Shown here: positions 8,401 to 15,091 of the stretch, one piece after another
How the letters are laid out: every line of letters starts with the position of its first letter
How positions within the stretch are numbered: the stretch's first letter is position 1
DNA from: Myroides albus
GTDB taxonomy: Bacteria; Bacteroidota; Bacteroidia; Flavobacteriales; Flavobacteriaceae
DNA: 64,000 bases
Direction: 5' to 3'
Assembly (NCBI RefSeq): GCF_009711045.1
Contig: NZ_WMJX01000013.1
Coordinates: 256-64,255 of the forward strand
Program-made: the position numbers and the translations under genes
Notes under the pieces: model-generated
Databases searched by the model: none
Told to the model about the DNA's origin: nothing
What the model saw: only the letters and a program-made list of their open reading frames with translations

Positions 8401-9974
8401 TGCTTCTGTCACAAAAGCTTGCTGGATTTACGAAAGGTGAGGCGGACGTACTTCGTAAAGCAATGGGTAAGAAGCAAAAGGATGTCTTGGATAAGATGAA
8501 ACCGAAGTTTGTGGAACAAGCTTCAGCGAAAGGGCATGATGCAACAATATTAGAAAAGATTTGGAAAGACTGGGAGGCATTTGCTTCGTACGCGTTTAAC
8601 AAATCTCACTCTACTTGTTATGCTTGGATTGCCTATCAGACTGCTTATTTAAAGGCTCATTATCCTGCTGAGTACATGGCTGCTGTACTGTCTAATAATA
8701 TGAATGATATTAAATCGGTTACTTTCTTTATGGAAGAGTGTAAGCGTATGGGACTTCATGTATTAGGACCTGATGTGAATGAATCTTATTACAAGTTTAC
8801 AGTAAATGATGAGTATGCAGTTCGCTTTGGGATGGGAGCGATAAAAGGAGTAGGACAAGGAGCTGTGAATACCATTGTTGAGAATCGCGAAAAAGGGAAT
8901 TACAAGTCAATATTTGATTTAGCGAAGCGCATTGATTTGCGTGCAGCTAATAAGAAAGCTTTTGAAAATCTTGCCTTAGCTGGTGGTTTTGATTGCTTCG
9001 AAAATACACATCGCGCGCAATACTTCTATATGGATGCGATGGATAATATTCCATTCTTAGAGAAGGCAATTCGCTATGGGGCTAAATCTCAAGAGAATGA
9101 TAATTCTTCACAATTCAGTTTATTTGGTGAAAGTGCTGAAGTAGAAATACCAGAACCTGTCTTACCTGTATGTGAGGAGTGGACAACAATGGAGAAACTT
9201 GCAAAGGAGAAGGAAGTAGTAGGTATTTATATATCTGGACATCCACTTGATGATTTTAAGTTTGAGATGAAGTATTTTTGCTCTAGCAGAGTGGAAGAAA
9301 TGCGCGATCTTACAGAATTAGCTGGTCGGACAATAACCTTTGGTGGAATGATTAGTAATGTTGAATTTCGAACATCTGCTAAAGGAAAGGATTGGGCGAT
9401 GTTTACGATTGAAGGATACGATGAGGGATGTGAGTTTAGACTTTTTAATGAAGACTTTTTAAAGTTTAGACATTTCTTATTACAGAATACCTTTGTTCAT
9501 GTAAAAGCTCAAGTTAAAGAAGGTTGGATAAGAAAGGATACAGGTGAAAGAGGAGAGCCGAGATTGCAGTTTTTGGAAATGAAATTGCTTTATGAGGTTA
9601 TTCCGACATCAGCAAAGAAGTTGATAATATTATTGAACGTAAAAGAGATTGACGAGAAGCTAATCAATAATATGAAAGAGGTGTTTAGTTTTAATGAAGG
9701 GGACAAACCTGTTTACTTTGACTTAGTGGAGTTAGAAAAGGTTTTCTTAGATCCTGTTGATCAAGTAAAACCAATTATGCCCATTACATTTGATGAAGAT
9801 ATGGAATTTGGAGATGAAGAAATGGCCATGGAAGAAGTTGTAGTAGATGAAAAGAGAGAAGAAATAAGAATTGTCAATAGAGTAGAGCTATCCAGTCGAA
9901 ATATGCGTGTCAATATTACAGCTGAACTCTTAGAGGAATTGGAGAGAATGCAGGTTAATTTTAAATTAAATTAG
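5445..9974 (+). CDS. dnaE: DNA polymerase III alpha subunit with fused N-terminal 3'-5' exonuclease
   Basis: A 1509-residue replicative polymerase, about 350 residues longer than E. coli DnaE. Residues 1-190 form a DnaQ-like DEDDh exonuclease: FDTETTG (D7, E9), GQNLAFDLN, and HNATADVEAT. The PHP domain starts at about residue 260 (FAHLHVHTQFS) with a near-complete metal-ligand set (TDHGNMMG). The polymerase core has GPGRGS (647-652) and the catalytic PDIDIDFDD with D689 and D691. MRNTGIHACG and RPGPLEYIPS are further DnaE signatures. QFSLFG at 1223-1228 fits a beta-clamp-binding motif. An OB-fold segment follows. The fused exonuclease implies proofreading in cis. Translation starts at MYLIFDTET. 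Monocistronic. Confidence 0.95.
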   Translation: MYLIFDTETTGLPKSWSAPITDTDNWPRCVQIAWQLHDEMGNLIEHQDYLVRPEGFNIPYDSERIHGISTELAEEQGISLAEVLAKFNIALSKTKFIVGQNLAFDLNIMGCEFYRMGVTSIMSELPVLDTCTEVTAELLKIPGGRGGRYKLPTLTELHTYLFGVPFGEAHNATADVEATTRCFLELLKKGVFSKEELQCDDTYIQRYIQANPEPFQPAGLKHINLKKASDEVRQRLSKLQGEPTEVISDEAKEKFKVAKFAHLHVHTQFSVLQSTISIPSLVKKAGEMELTAVAMTDHGNMMGAFHFVMEVNNHNKKIEAQNKERAEKGETLVPLLTPIVGCEFFICEDHTDKSKKDNGFQVVLLAKNKRGYHNLAKMASIAYTDGFYYVPRIDKEVVRKYKEDVIVLTGNLYGEVPGKILNIGEKQAEEALLWWKEEFGEDLYIELMRHGQEDENRVNQVLIDFSRKHDIKLIATNNSYYLDKKDANAHDILLCVKDGEKQSTPIGRGRGYRYGLPNQEYYFKSSDEMKELFKDVPDAIYNIQEVVDKVEPFVLHRDVLLPKFDIPEEFQDERDLEGDGSGKRGENNYLRYLTYEGAKRRYKEITDEIRERLDFELATIERTGYPGYFLIVQDFIAAARDMGVSVGPGRGSAAGSAVAYCLGITNLDPIEYDLLFERFLNPDRVSMPDIDIDFDDEGRGRVMEYVINKYGANQVAQIITYGKMATKSAIRDTARVLDLPLFEADRIAKLIPGMMPSKWNLNRFLTEDESAIKGVLRSEEFDKVKELITLAQEDSLAAETIQQAKILEGSMRNTGIHACGVIITPDDITKFVPVTLAKDSDLYVTQFDNSVAESAGLLKMDFLGLKTLTLIKDTVKLVKHRTGIDINPDEIPIDDVKTYELFQRGETVGVFQYESPGMQKYMRELKPTVFADLIAMNALYRPGPLEYIPSFISRKNGEEPIVYDLDACEEYLKETYGITVYQEQVMLLSQKLAGFTKGEADVLRKAMGKKQKDVLDKMKPKFVEQASAKGHDATILEKIWKDWEAFASYAFNKSHSTCYAWIAYQTAYLKAHYPAEYMAAVLSNNMNDIKSVTFFMEECKRMGLHVLGPDVNESYYKFTVNDEYAVRFGMGAIKGVGQGAVNTIVENREKGNYKSIFDLAKRIDLRAANKKAFENLALAGGFDCFENTHRAQYFYMDAMDNIPFLEKAIRYGAKSQENDNSSQFSLFGESAEVEIPEPVLPVCEEWTTMEKLAKEKEVVGIYISGHPLDDFKFEMKYFCSSRVEEMRDLTELAGRTITFGGMISNVEFRTSAKGKDWAMFTIEGYDEGCEFRLFNEDFLKFRHFLLQNTFVHVKAQVKEGWIRKDTGERGEPRLQFLEMKLLYEVIPTSAKKLIILLNVKEIDEKLINNMKEVFSFNEGDKPVYFDLVELEKVFLDPVDQVKPIMPITFDEDMEFGDEEMAMEEVVVDEKREEIRIVNRVELSSRNMRVNITAELLEELERMQVNFKLN

Positions 9975-10070
9975 TTTTTGTAATTGCTCTATAGTTAAAA
10001 TTAATACTTTATAAATAGTATTATATAATTAATTTATTAGATTTGTTGATATAACATAAAAGGTAGAATA

Positions 10071-10388
10071 ATGGCATTAGAAATTACAGATGCTACTTTC
10101 GAAGAAGTAGTATTAAAATCAGATAAGCCAGTAGTTGTTGACTTCTGGGCAGTATGGTGTGGTCCTTGTAAAATGTTAGGCCCAATCGTTGAAGAATTAA
10201 GTGTAGAATACGACGGAAAAGCTGTAGTAGGTAAAGTTGATGTAGATACAAACCAAGAGTTTGCTGCAAAATACGGTATCCGAAACATTCCTACAGTATT
10301 GGTATTTAAAAATGGTGAAGTTGTAGCGAAACAAGTTGGTGTAGCTCCAAAGAAAACTTACCAAGACTTTATCGAGAGCAACTTGTAA
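10071..10388 (+). CDS. trxA: Thioredoxin
   Basis: A 105-residue single-domain thioredoxin of typical length with no signal peptide. The redox motif WCGPC places the cysteines at 30 and 33. The cis-proline loop is NIPTVLVF with P74. The buried aspartate equivalent is in VVDFWA (D24). It should reduce protein disulfides in the cytoplasm with NADPH-thioredoxin reductase. It lies 96 nt after dnaE and ends at a strong terminator at 10416, so it is probably a separate unit. No unusual features. Confidence 0.97.
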   Translation: MALEITDATFEEVVLKSDKPVVVDFWAVWCGPCKMLGPIVEELSVEYDGKAVVGKVDVDTNQEFAAKYGIRNIPTVLVFKNGEVVAKQVGVAPKKTYQDFIESNL

Positions 10389-10415
10389 TAGATAGTATTA
10401 CTTGTCTAAAATATA

Positions 10416-10456
10416 AACAATCCCCTTTTGATTTTTAATCGAAAGGGGATTGTTTT
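10416..10456 (+). terminator. Terminator after trxA
   Basis: AACAATCCCCTTT / AAAGGGGATTGTT inverted repeat with a 13-nt loop and a T-rich tail. Confidence 0.85.
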
Positions 10457-10486
10457 ATTGTATAATCTAATGAGATTATTTTTTTC

Positions 10487-10790
10487 ATGATAAAGATATT
10501 AGTTTTTGTACTATATAGTTTGTCTGTATTGGCTTGTCAGCTATAGGTATTATAGCTGTGTATCTTGAGTTTTTAATAAAATAAGGGTATAGTAAGGCTG
10601 GTCAGTATTTTCTACTAAAAGAGTATTCCATTACGGAAAAATCTATTTTAAAGTGAGTTCGATAGAAGGTACGAAGACAGCTTATAGTCTTCAGGGTGTT
10701 TATTTATATGTATTTATCTGCTTTAAAAGATCAACTCAACCTTGTCTAATAAGGAAATCATCGGAAATGATGATTAAGTGGGTAAATTTT
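10487..10790 (+). pseudogene. Possible decayed lipoprotein gene
   Basis: An ATG at 10487 opens a 19-codon frame, MIKILVFVLYSLSVLACQL, which is a lipoprotein signal peptide with lipobox VLAC, then meets a stop. Downstream, coding-like fragments in shifted frames appear, such as GYSKAGQYFLLKEYSITEKS and VRSIEGTKTAYSLQGVYLY, each broken by stops. This is what a frameshifted and degrading lipoprotein gene looks like. No parent family could be named. The right boundary is approximate. Confidence 0.35.
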
Positions 10791-10817
10791 TAGAAGCAGA
10801 ATAGTATGTATTATAAG

Positions 10818-10925
10818 AGGGCTTCGCTTGCACTTTCTCCGGGATTTCTTGGGGTTTTGTAGGGGTTTTCTTGCCTAGAGAGCACTTTTGTCGAAGAAAG
10901 GTGCAAGAAAACCTTAAGCTATGTG
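10818..10925. repeat. Intergenic palindromic repeat, copy 1
   Basis: Contains TTGCACTTTCTCCGGG near the left end and TCGAAGAAA about 63 bases further on. It aligns without gaps over 72 bases with copies at 37859 and 59319. Internal arms GGTTTTCTTGC / GCAAGAAAACC are perfectly complementary, so the transcript or single strand folds. It lies in a gene-free stretch. A short minus-strand ORF across it is a by-product of the repeat. Confidence 0.65.
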
Positions 10926-11397
10926 CCAGCAAATTGGTATAAATCGATATGTAGATTGTCAACAGATATGATGAAGTTGTATACTGCTGCCTTAACTCGA
11001 GTTAGTCTTATTATGGGATATAGCTGTTTATTAATACAATCTTTTTGGGGGAGATTTCAATTGAAATATGACACAATAAGATAAAAGAAGGTAGTGTTGT
11101 CGATTTTTTAGGAAGTTGAATTGAATGGATTGAAAGTTTTTTGATTCTAAAATTACAGTAGCTGTCGTTCAGCAAGTATTTTTAGTAGGTGTTTTTTTCC
11201 TTAAAGGTGAAAAAGCAGGTGTATTTCTATAGTAAAACAAAAATTTGAATCGTCAAAAGTTGAATTAAAAGTGAGTAGTAGCGCTTGTTGAGATAAAGTA
11301 CATAAAAAAAGTTTAATTTTATTTATTTATTATCTAATTGGAAATCAGTTTACTCTGTAAGTCGCGCTAAAAAACTTTTATTTTTTTTATACGAGGA
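10926..11397. other. Gene-free stretch with no clear feature
   Basis: About 470 bases between the repeat and the tRNA promoter. No ORF with family resemblance. One fragment at about 11148-11228 reads DSKITVAVVQQVFLVGVFF and then hits stops, so it may be decayed coding sequence. No IS ends or integrase seen. Confidence 0.4.
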
Positions 11398-11428
11398 TTT
11401 GGTAGTCTTGAAAATGGTCGTATATTTG
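11398..11428 (+). promoter_or_regulatory. Promoter of the first tRNA-Asp
   Basis: TTTG at 11398-11401, exactly 19 nt, then TATATTTG at 11421-11428. This is a full match to the Bacteroidota -33/-7 consensus, 27 nt before the tRNA. Confidence 0.8.
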
Positions 11429-11454
11429 CACCGCATTACAGCAATAACGACGAA

Positions 11455-11528
11455 GGTTTGGTAGTTCAGTTGGTTAGAATACATGCCTGTCACGCATGGG
11501 GTCGCGGGTTCGAGTCCCGTCCAGACCG
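11455..11528 (+). tRNA. tRNA-Asp (GTC), copy 1
   Basis: Acceptor GGTTTGG pairs with CCAGACC. The anticodon loop CTGTCAC gives GTC. The T-arm is GCGGGTTCGAGTCCCGT. The bases after the discriminator G are CAA, so CCA is not encoded, unlike copies 2 and 3. The body is identical to the other two copies. Confidence 0.97.
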
Positions 11529-11541
11529 CAAGAGAGAGATT

Positions 11542-11566
11542 AACATCTCTGAATAAAAGAGATGTT
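11542..11566 (+). terminator. Hairpin after tRNA-Asp copy 1
   Basis: AACATCTCT / AGAGATGTT perfect 9-bp stem with a 7-nt loop, 13 nt after the tRNA. The T-tract is poor, so it may be a processing or weak termination hairpin. Confidence 0.45.
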
Positions 11567-11612
11567 ATTCGATCTGCTCAAAGCGGAGAAAATAAAGGTT
11601 TATACATAAATC

Positions 11613-11642
11613 TTTGATTTTTGAAAAAAAGAGTTATCTTTG
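11613..11642 (+). promoter_or_regulatory. Promoter of the second tRNA-Asp
   Basis: TTTG, about 18 nt, then TATCTTTG at 11635-11642, about 28 nt before the second tRNA-Asp. This suggests independent transcription of copy 2. Confidence 0.65.
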
Positions 11643-11669
11643 TCGCGAGTAATGAATTTGGTTAATACT

Positions 11670-11746
11670 GGTTTGGTAGTTCAGTTGGTTAGAATACATG
11701 CCTGTCACGCATGGGGTCGCGGGTTCGAGTCCCGTCCAGACCGCCA
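11670..11746 (+). tRNA. tRNA-Asp (GTC), copy 2
   Basis: Same 74-base body as copy 1, with GTC anticodon. CCA is encoded at 11744-11746. A terminator follows within 10 nt. Confidence 0.97.
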
Positions 11747-11755
11747 GTAAAAAAG

Positions 11756-11785
11756 AGCCTCTCACGTGGTTGAGAGGCTTTTTTT
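11756..11785 (+). terminator. Terminator after tRNA-Asp copy 2
   Basis: AGCCTCTCA / TGAGAGGCT stem with a 6-nt loop, then seven T. Confidence 0.85.
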
Positions 11786-11810
11786 GCCCTGTAATAATTT
11801 TTCATTATTA

Positions 11811-11906
11811 AGGGTTAAAATTTAGTTGTGTTGTTAAGTGCGAAAGCACTACGGTTTAGTAGTTAGACCAATGAAAAGCTTTCCTAGTGCGGGAGAGCTT
11901 TTTTGT
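11811..11906 (+). ncRNA. Structured RNA or trailer, copy A
   Basis: Three consecutive hairpins. P1 is AGTGC-GAAA-GCACT at 11837-11850. P2 is GGTTTA-GTAGT-TAGACC at 11853-11869. P3 is a terminator hairpin AAGCTTTCC / GGGAGAGCTT plus T-run, ending near 11904. A second copy follows tRNA-Asp copy 3, with changes almost confined to loops. Part of P2 resembles the 5' end of tRNA-Asp with an internal deletion, so a tRNA-derived relic is an alternative. No RNA family recognised. Confidence 0.5.
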
Positions 11907-11952
11907 TCTTTGATTGAGAAATATATCTTTAATAGATATTTGGAGTAATACT

Positions 11953-12029
11953 GGTTTGGTAGTTCAGTTGGTTAGAATACATGCCTGTCACGCATGGGGT
12001 CGCGGGTTCGAGTCCCGTCCAGACCGCCA
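11953..12029 (+). tRNA. tRNA-Asp (GTC), copy 3
   Basis: Body identical to copies 1 and 2, with CCA encoded at 12027-12029. It starts 283 bp after copy 2, and the TAATACT just upstream is shared, consistent with tandem duplication of the tRNA-trailer unit. Confidence 0.97.
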
Positions 12030-12093
12030 GTAAAAAAGGATTTGTTTGAAAGAACGATTCTTTTGGGCTCTAATAATTCCCCAAATTATGAAG

Positions 12094-12187
12094 GCCTTAA
12101 AATTTAGTTGTGTTGTTAAGTGCGCAAGCACTATGGTTTAGTAGTTAGACCAATGAGAAGCTTTCCTTGTGCGGGAGAGCTTTTTTG
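12094..12187 (+). ncRNA. Structured RNA or trailer, copy B
   Basis: Second copy of the three-hairpin unit. P1 is AGTGC-GCAA-GCACT (12119-12132), P2 is the same stem-loop at 12135-12151, and P3 is the terminator hairpin with loop change TAGTGC to TTGTGC. The GAAA to GCAA change keeps a GNRA tetraloop. Confidence 0.5.
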
Positions 12188-12349
12188 TTTTATATGAATC
12201 AGGATATCTTGTTTTTAGTAATAAATTTAGATTGAGCAGATCTCAATACTTCGTTTTCATATTAAACTTCCTTTTGCTGAGATAGTAAAGGCAGTTGAAG
12301 TTCAACGATAAATATGTCATTATTGACATAAGGTATAGAATAAAAAAGC

Positions 12350-12383
12350 AAACCTTAAAAGACACTCTTGCCTTTTAAGGTTT
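12350..12383 (-). terminator. Terminator of pepE
   Basis: AAACCTTAAAAG / CTTTTAAGGTTT stem with a 10-nt loop. T-runs occur on the minus-strand side and A/T-rich sequence on both sides. Confidence 0.8.
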
Positions 12384-12395
12384 ATTTTTTTCTAT

Positions 12396-13103
12396 TTATT
12401 TTAGATGACTTAAGTCTGTGTCTGGTACAACTTCTACAGCAGCTTTTCCTTGTTCAAAAATGCGAGCTGTCAAGTTTCCTCTAAGTGTGATAGTATCTCC
12501 TTGTACTTCTAACCAGCTACCTTCTCTAAGCCCAACTACAGGTTGCGAGTTAAGTGAATGAAACTCGTTAATTCTGGTCTCTCTTGTCTCTCCCATATGT
12601 GTAGAGCCTTCGATAGGATCTAAATAATGTGGATTGATATTGAAAGGAACAAAACCTAAAGTTTTGAAAGAAGGAGGATAGGTGATAGGCATGTCATTGG
12701 TCGTTTCCATTGTTAAACCACAGATGTTGCTGCCTGCACTGCAACCCAAGTATGGTGTACCATTATTGATTGCTTTTTGGATAGCTGTAATGACATTGTT
12801 ATTGTAAAGTTGTTTTACCAAAAGGAATGTATTTCCTCCACCAGTAAATATTCCTTCTGCTTGTGCTATGGCTTGTGTAGGGTTTTCATATTCATGAATA
12901 CCTTTTACTGTGATATCCAACTTAGAGAAGGCAGTAGCTACTTTTTGTGTATATTCATCATGTGTGATGCCACTTGGTCGTGCATAGGGAATGAACAAAA
13001 GTGTTTTTACGTTGTTAAAGTGATTCTTTAGAACAGGCAATAAATATTCTAAGTATTGACTATTGTGAATTGTAGAAGTACTCGCAATTATAATTTTTTT
13101 CAT
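12396..13103 (-). CDS. pepE: Alpha-aspartyl dipeptidase (peptidase E, family S51)
   Basis: A 235-residue protein, typical for PepE, which cleaves dipeptides with N-terminal aspartate. The family signature FTGGGNTFLL (about 86-95) is followed by the nucleophile elbow GCSAGSN with S122. The catalytic histidine is in NINPHYLD (H159), and GSTHMGETRETRI is also a PepE hallmark. It is cytoplasmic, with no signal peptide. A TACCTTTG promoter at 13120-13127 lies 17 nt upstream, and its own terminator follows, so it is monocistronic. Confidence 0.93.
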   Translation of the reverse strand: MKKIIIASTSTIHNSQYLEYLLPVLKNHFNNVKTLLFIPYARPSGITHDEYTQKVATAFSKLDITVKGIHEYENPTQAIAQAEGIFTGGGNTFLLVKQLYNNNVITAIQKAINNGTPYLGCSAGSNICGLTMETTNDMPITYPPSFKTLGFVPFNINPHYLDPIEGSTHMGETRETRINEFHSLNSQPVVGLREGSWLEVQGDTITLRGNLTARIFEQGKAAVEVVPDTDLSHLK

Positions 13104-13119
13104 AAGAATATAATTTTTA

Positions 13120-13127
13120 CAAAGGTA
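13120..13127 (-). promoter_or_regulatory. -7 box of pepE
   Basis: Minus-strand TACCTTTG, matching TAnnTTTG, 17 nt upstream of the pepE ATG. Confidence 0.55.
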
Positions 13128-13295
13128 AGTCGTTTTTTTATATAAGAAGTTACATTCGTTTTTAGGAGCCTTTAGGAATCATTTAGTACTCGATTATAAT
13201 AGGTAATTCATTTTTTATATTAGATTTGATGTTTGTAGTTAACTGTTTCTATTCAAAAAACAGGTGTTTTTAATTACTAACGATATTATTGATTA

Positions 13296-14039
13296 ATGAG
13301 ATTTTTTTTAGCATTTCTATTGTGTTTAGGTTGTTTATACAGCTTTGGACAAGAAAGAAAATTTTTAAATGGAAAGATAGTTTCGCGTTCAAAGAACTTA
13401 GAAGGTGTGTATATCTCTAATTTGAACTCAGGCGTAGAAGTATTTAGTGAAAAAGGAGGCTATTTTAATTTAGCAGCTAAGGAGAATGACACTATTATGT
13501 TCTCAAGTCCTATTTTTATGGGTTATCAACATATTGTTGACAAGATTGATTTAGAACGGGATATTATGCTAATTCCCTTAGATAAGAATGATTTTTACAC
13601 GCAGCTTGATGAGATTGTGATTTATAAAATATCAGCAGAATCCTTAGGGTTAGTTCCTAAGGGAACAAAGATTTTAACTCCAGCTCAAAGTAAGTTGTAT
13701 ACAGCGACTAGTGGTGGTGGGTTGATACCTGTTTCTGCTATAGTTAACTGGATTTCAGGTCGAACAAAGATGCTGAAGAAAGCGTATGAGTATGAAAAGT
13801 TGGATAGTCGAAAGAATAGATTGATTAATTATTTTTCAGAGGAAGCTTTGATGAGAGATTATAGTATTCCTAAGGACTATGTTGAAGGTTTTGCTTTGTA
13901 CGCTGCAAATGATGATCAAGTTGAGAGTTTGTTAACAGGAGGAGGATTCGAAAAAGAGAAGGTACAAGCCAGATTAGGCGAGCTTGCCTTAGACTTTTTG
14001 GAGTTAATAGGAAAAAAAGATGAAGATAAATTGCAGTGA
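13296..14039 (+). CDS. Secreted protein with carboxypeptidase-like regulatory domain
   Basis: A 247-residue protein. The signal peptide is MRFFLAFLLCLGCLYSFGQ, with likely cleavage near residue 19. Residues about 20-105 read like a CarboxypepD_reg-like beta-sandwich (LNGKIVSRSKNLEGVYISNLNSG, then F.....GYFNLAAKENDTIMFSSPIF), the domain also seen at the start of TonB-dependent receptors. The second half is helical and charged and includes a conserved-looking GGGLIPVSAIVNWISGRTK segment. This architecture is common in Flavobacteriia as uncharacterised periplasmic or outer-membrane-associated proteins. No partner gene nearby points to a function. Confidence 0.65.
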   Translation: MRFFLAFLLCLGCLYSFGQERKFLNGKIVSRSKNLEGVYISNLNSGVEVFSEKGGYFNLAAKENDTIMFSSPIFMGYQHIVDKIDLERDIMLIPLDKNDFYTQLDEIVIYKISAESLGLVPKGTKILTPAQSKLYTATSGGGLIPVSAIVNWISGRTKMLKKAYEYEKLDSRKNRLINYFSEEALMRDYSIPKDYVEGFALYAANDDQVESLLTGGGFEKEKVQARLGELALDFLELIGKKDEDKLQ

Positions 14040-14136
14040 GTAAAGTGATTTAACAAATGGTTTGTATTTTTGTATACAATGCAAGCAATTAAGTTTGTAG
14101 ATTTGTAACCTTGTTTAATTAATAAACTGTAACAAT

Positions 14137-14475
14137 ATGTTTGGTATTGGTGGAGGTGAATTTTTCTTTATTATTCTTGTTATATTAATGCTATTTGGAT
14201 CTGATAAAGTTCCTGAAATGGCAAGGACGTTTGCAAAATTTATGACACAAGTAAAGAATGCAACGAATGATATAAAACACGAGATTAATAGAAGTGCAGA
14301 AGATAGCGGAATTAAGAAGGAGATAGAAGAAGTAATGGATATGAATCCATTAAAAGATGTGCAACAAAAATTGGAGGAGACAATAGAGAATCCATTACAA
14401 GACGTACAGCAAGAAATAGAGAAGCAAAAAGAAGATATCGAGAATTTAACAGGACCAATAAAAAGACAGCTTTAA
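14137..14475 (+). CDS. tatA: Sec-independent (Tat) translocase subunit TatA/TatE family
   Basis: A 112-residue protein with the TatA layout. A short N-terminal membrane helix (GEFFFIILVILMLFGSDKVPEMAR) has the FG-x-x-x-(I/V)PE hinge, followed by an amphipathic helix and a long acidic/lysine-rich tail of VQQKLEETIEN-like repeats. TatA oligomers form the pore that exports folded twin-arginine proteins. TatB is also possible from the length, but TatA is commoner in this phylum. Its stop overlaps the next start (TAATG), indicating translational coupling to the PAP2 gene. The same pairing is frequent in Flavobacteriia. Confidence 0.85.
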   Translation: MFGIGGGEFFFIILVILMLFGSDKVPEMARTFAKFMTQVKNATNDIKHEINRSAEDSGIKKEIEEVMDMNPLKDVQQKLEETIENPLQDVQQEIEKQKEDIENLTGPIKRQL

Positions 14476-15044
14476 TGTTAGAAAATTTAGTACAATGGGA
14501 TAAGGAATTAATGATTTTTTTGAACAATTTTGGTTCTGAAACATTTGATTCTTTTTGGCTTTTTATTACAAAACAGCTTAATTGGCTGCCGTTTTTTTTA
14601 CTACTTCTTTATTTGACATATAAGAAAGTTTCGGTAAAGAAATTAGTCTTGATATTGCTTTTTTTAGCTGTATTAATTGCGTTTACAGATCAAATGACTA
14701 ATTTGGTAAAAAGGGTAGTTGCTCGTCCAAGACCTTGTAATACGGAAGATATAGTTGCGATGTTACGTGTTGTAAAGTGTAGCTCTACGCTAAGTTTCTT
14801 TTCAGGGCATGCATCTAATTCCACAGCTAATATGGTGTTCTTGTTCTTGATCTTGAGAAGATATTATAAACATGCTTATTTGGTATTTATCTTTCCGTTG
14901 ATTTTTGCCTATAGTCGAATATATCTGTCTTTACATTTTCCAGGAGATATTTTGGTAGGAATGTGTGTAGGGGTATTTTTTGGAACTGCATTTTATAGCT
15001 TATATGTATGGGTAGAGAATAAGTATTCGGATAAACTAATATAA
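14475..15044 (+). CDS. PAP2-family membrane phosphatase
   Basis: A 189-residue membrane protein with about five hydrophobic helices. All three motifs of the acid phosphatase/PAP2 superfamily are present: K79..R86P (KRVVARPRP), SGH (S110-H112) and R148..H154..D158 (RIYLSLHFPGD). It probably dephosphorylates a lipid such as undecaprenyl pyrophosphate or phosphatidylglycerol phosphate on the periplasmic face. Undecaprenyl-PP recycling is an inference from the family. It overlaps the tatA stop by one base, and a bidirectional terminator follows. Confidence 0.88.
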   Translation: MLENLVQWDKELMIFLNNFGSETFDSFWLFITKQLNWLPFFLLLLYLTYKKVSVKKLVLILLFLAVLIAFTDQMTNLVKRVVARPRPCNTEDIVAMLRVVKCSSTLSFFSGHASNSTANMVFLFLILRRYYKHAYLVFIFPLIFAYSRIYLSLHFPGDILVGMCVGVFFGTAFYSLYVWVENKYSDKLI

Positions 15045-15091
15045 AATAAACAATAAGGGCTACTAAATTTAGTAGCCCTTATTGTTTATTT
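15045..15091. terminator. Bidirectional terminator between convergent genes
   Basis: Near-perfect inverted repeat centred on GGGCTACTAAATTTAGTAGCCC with A/T-rich outer arms. It serves the PAP2 gene and the convergent methyltransferase, whose stop codon lies inside it. Confidence 0.85.

Noticed and set aside
10774..10962. 62-codon minus-strand ORF
   Set aside because: It lies across copy 1 of the same repeat and has no family resemblance.
13131..13295. Possible IS or phage remnants around pepE and in other intergenic stretches
   Set aside because: No transposase, integrase or terminal inverted repeats seen anywhere in the window; no prophage genes.
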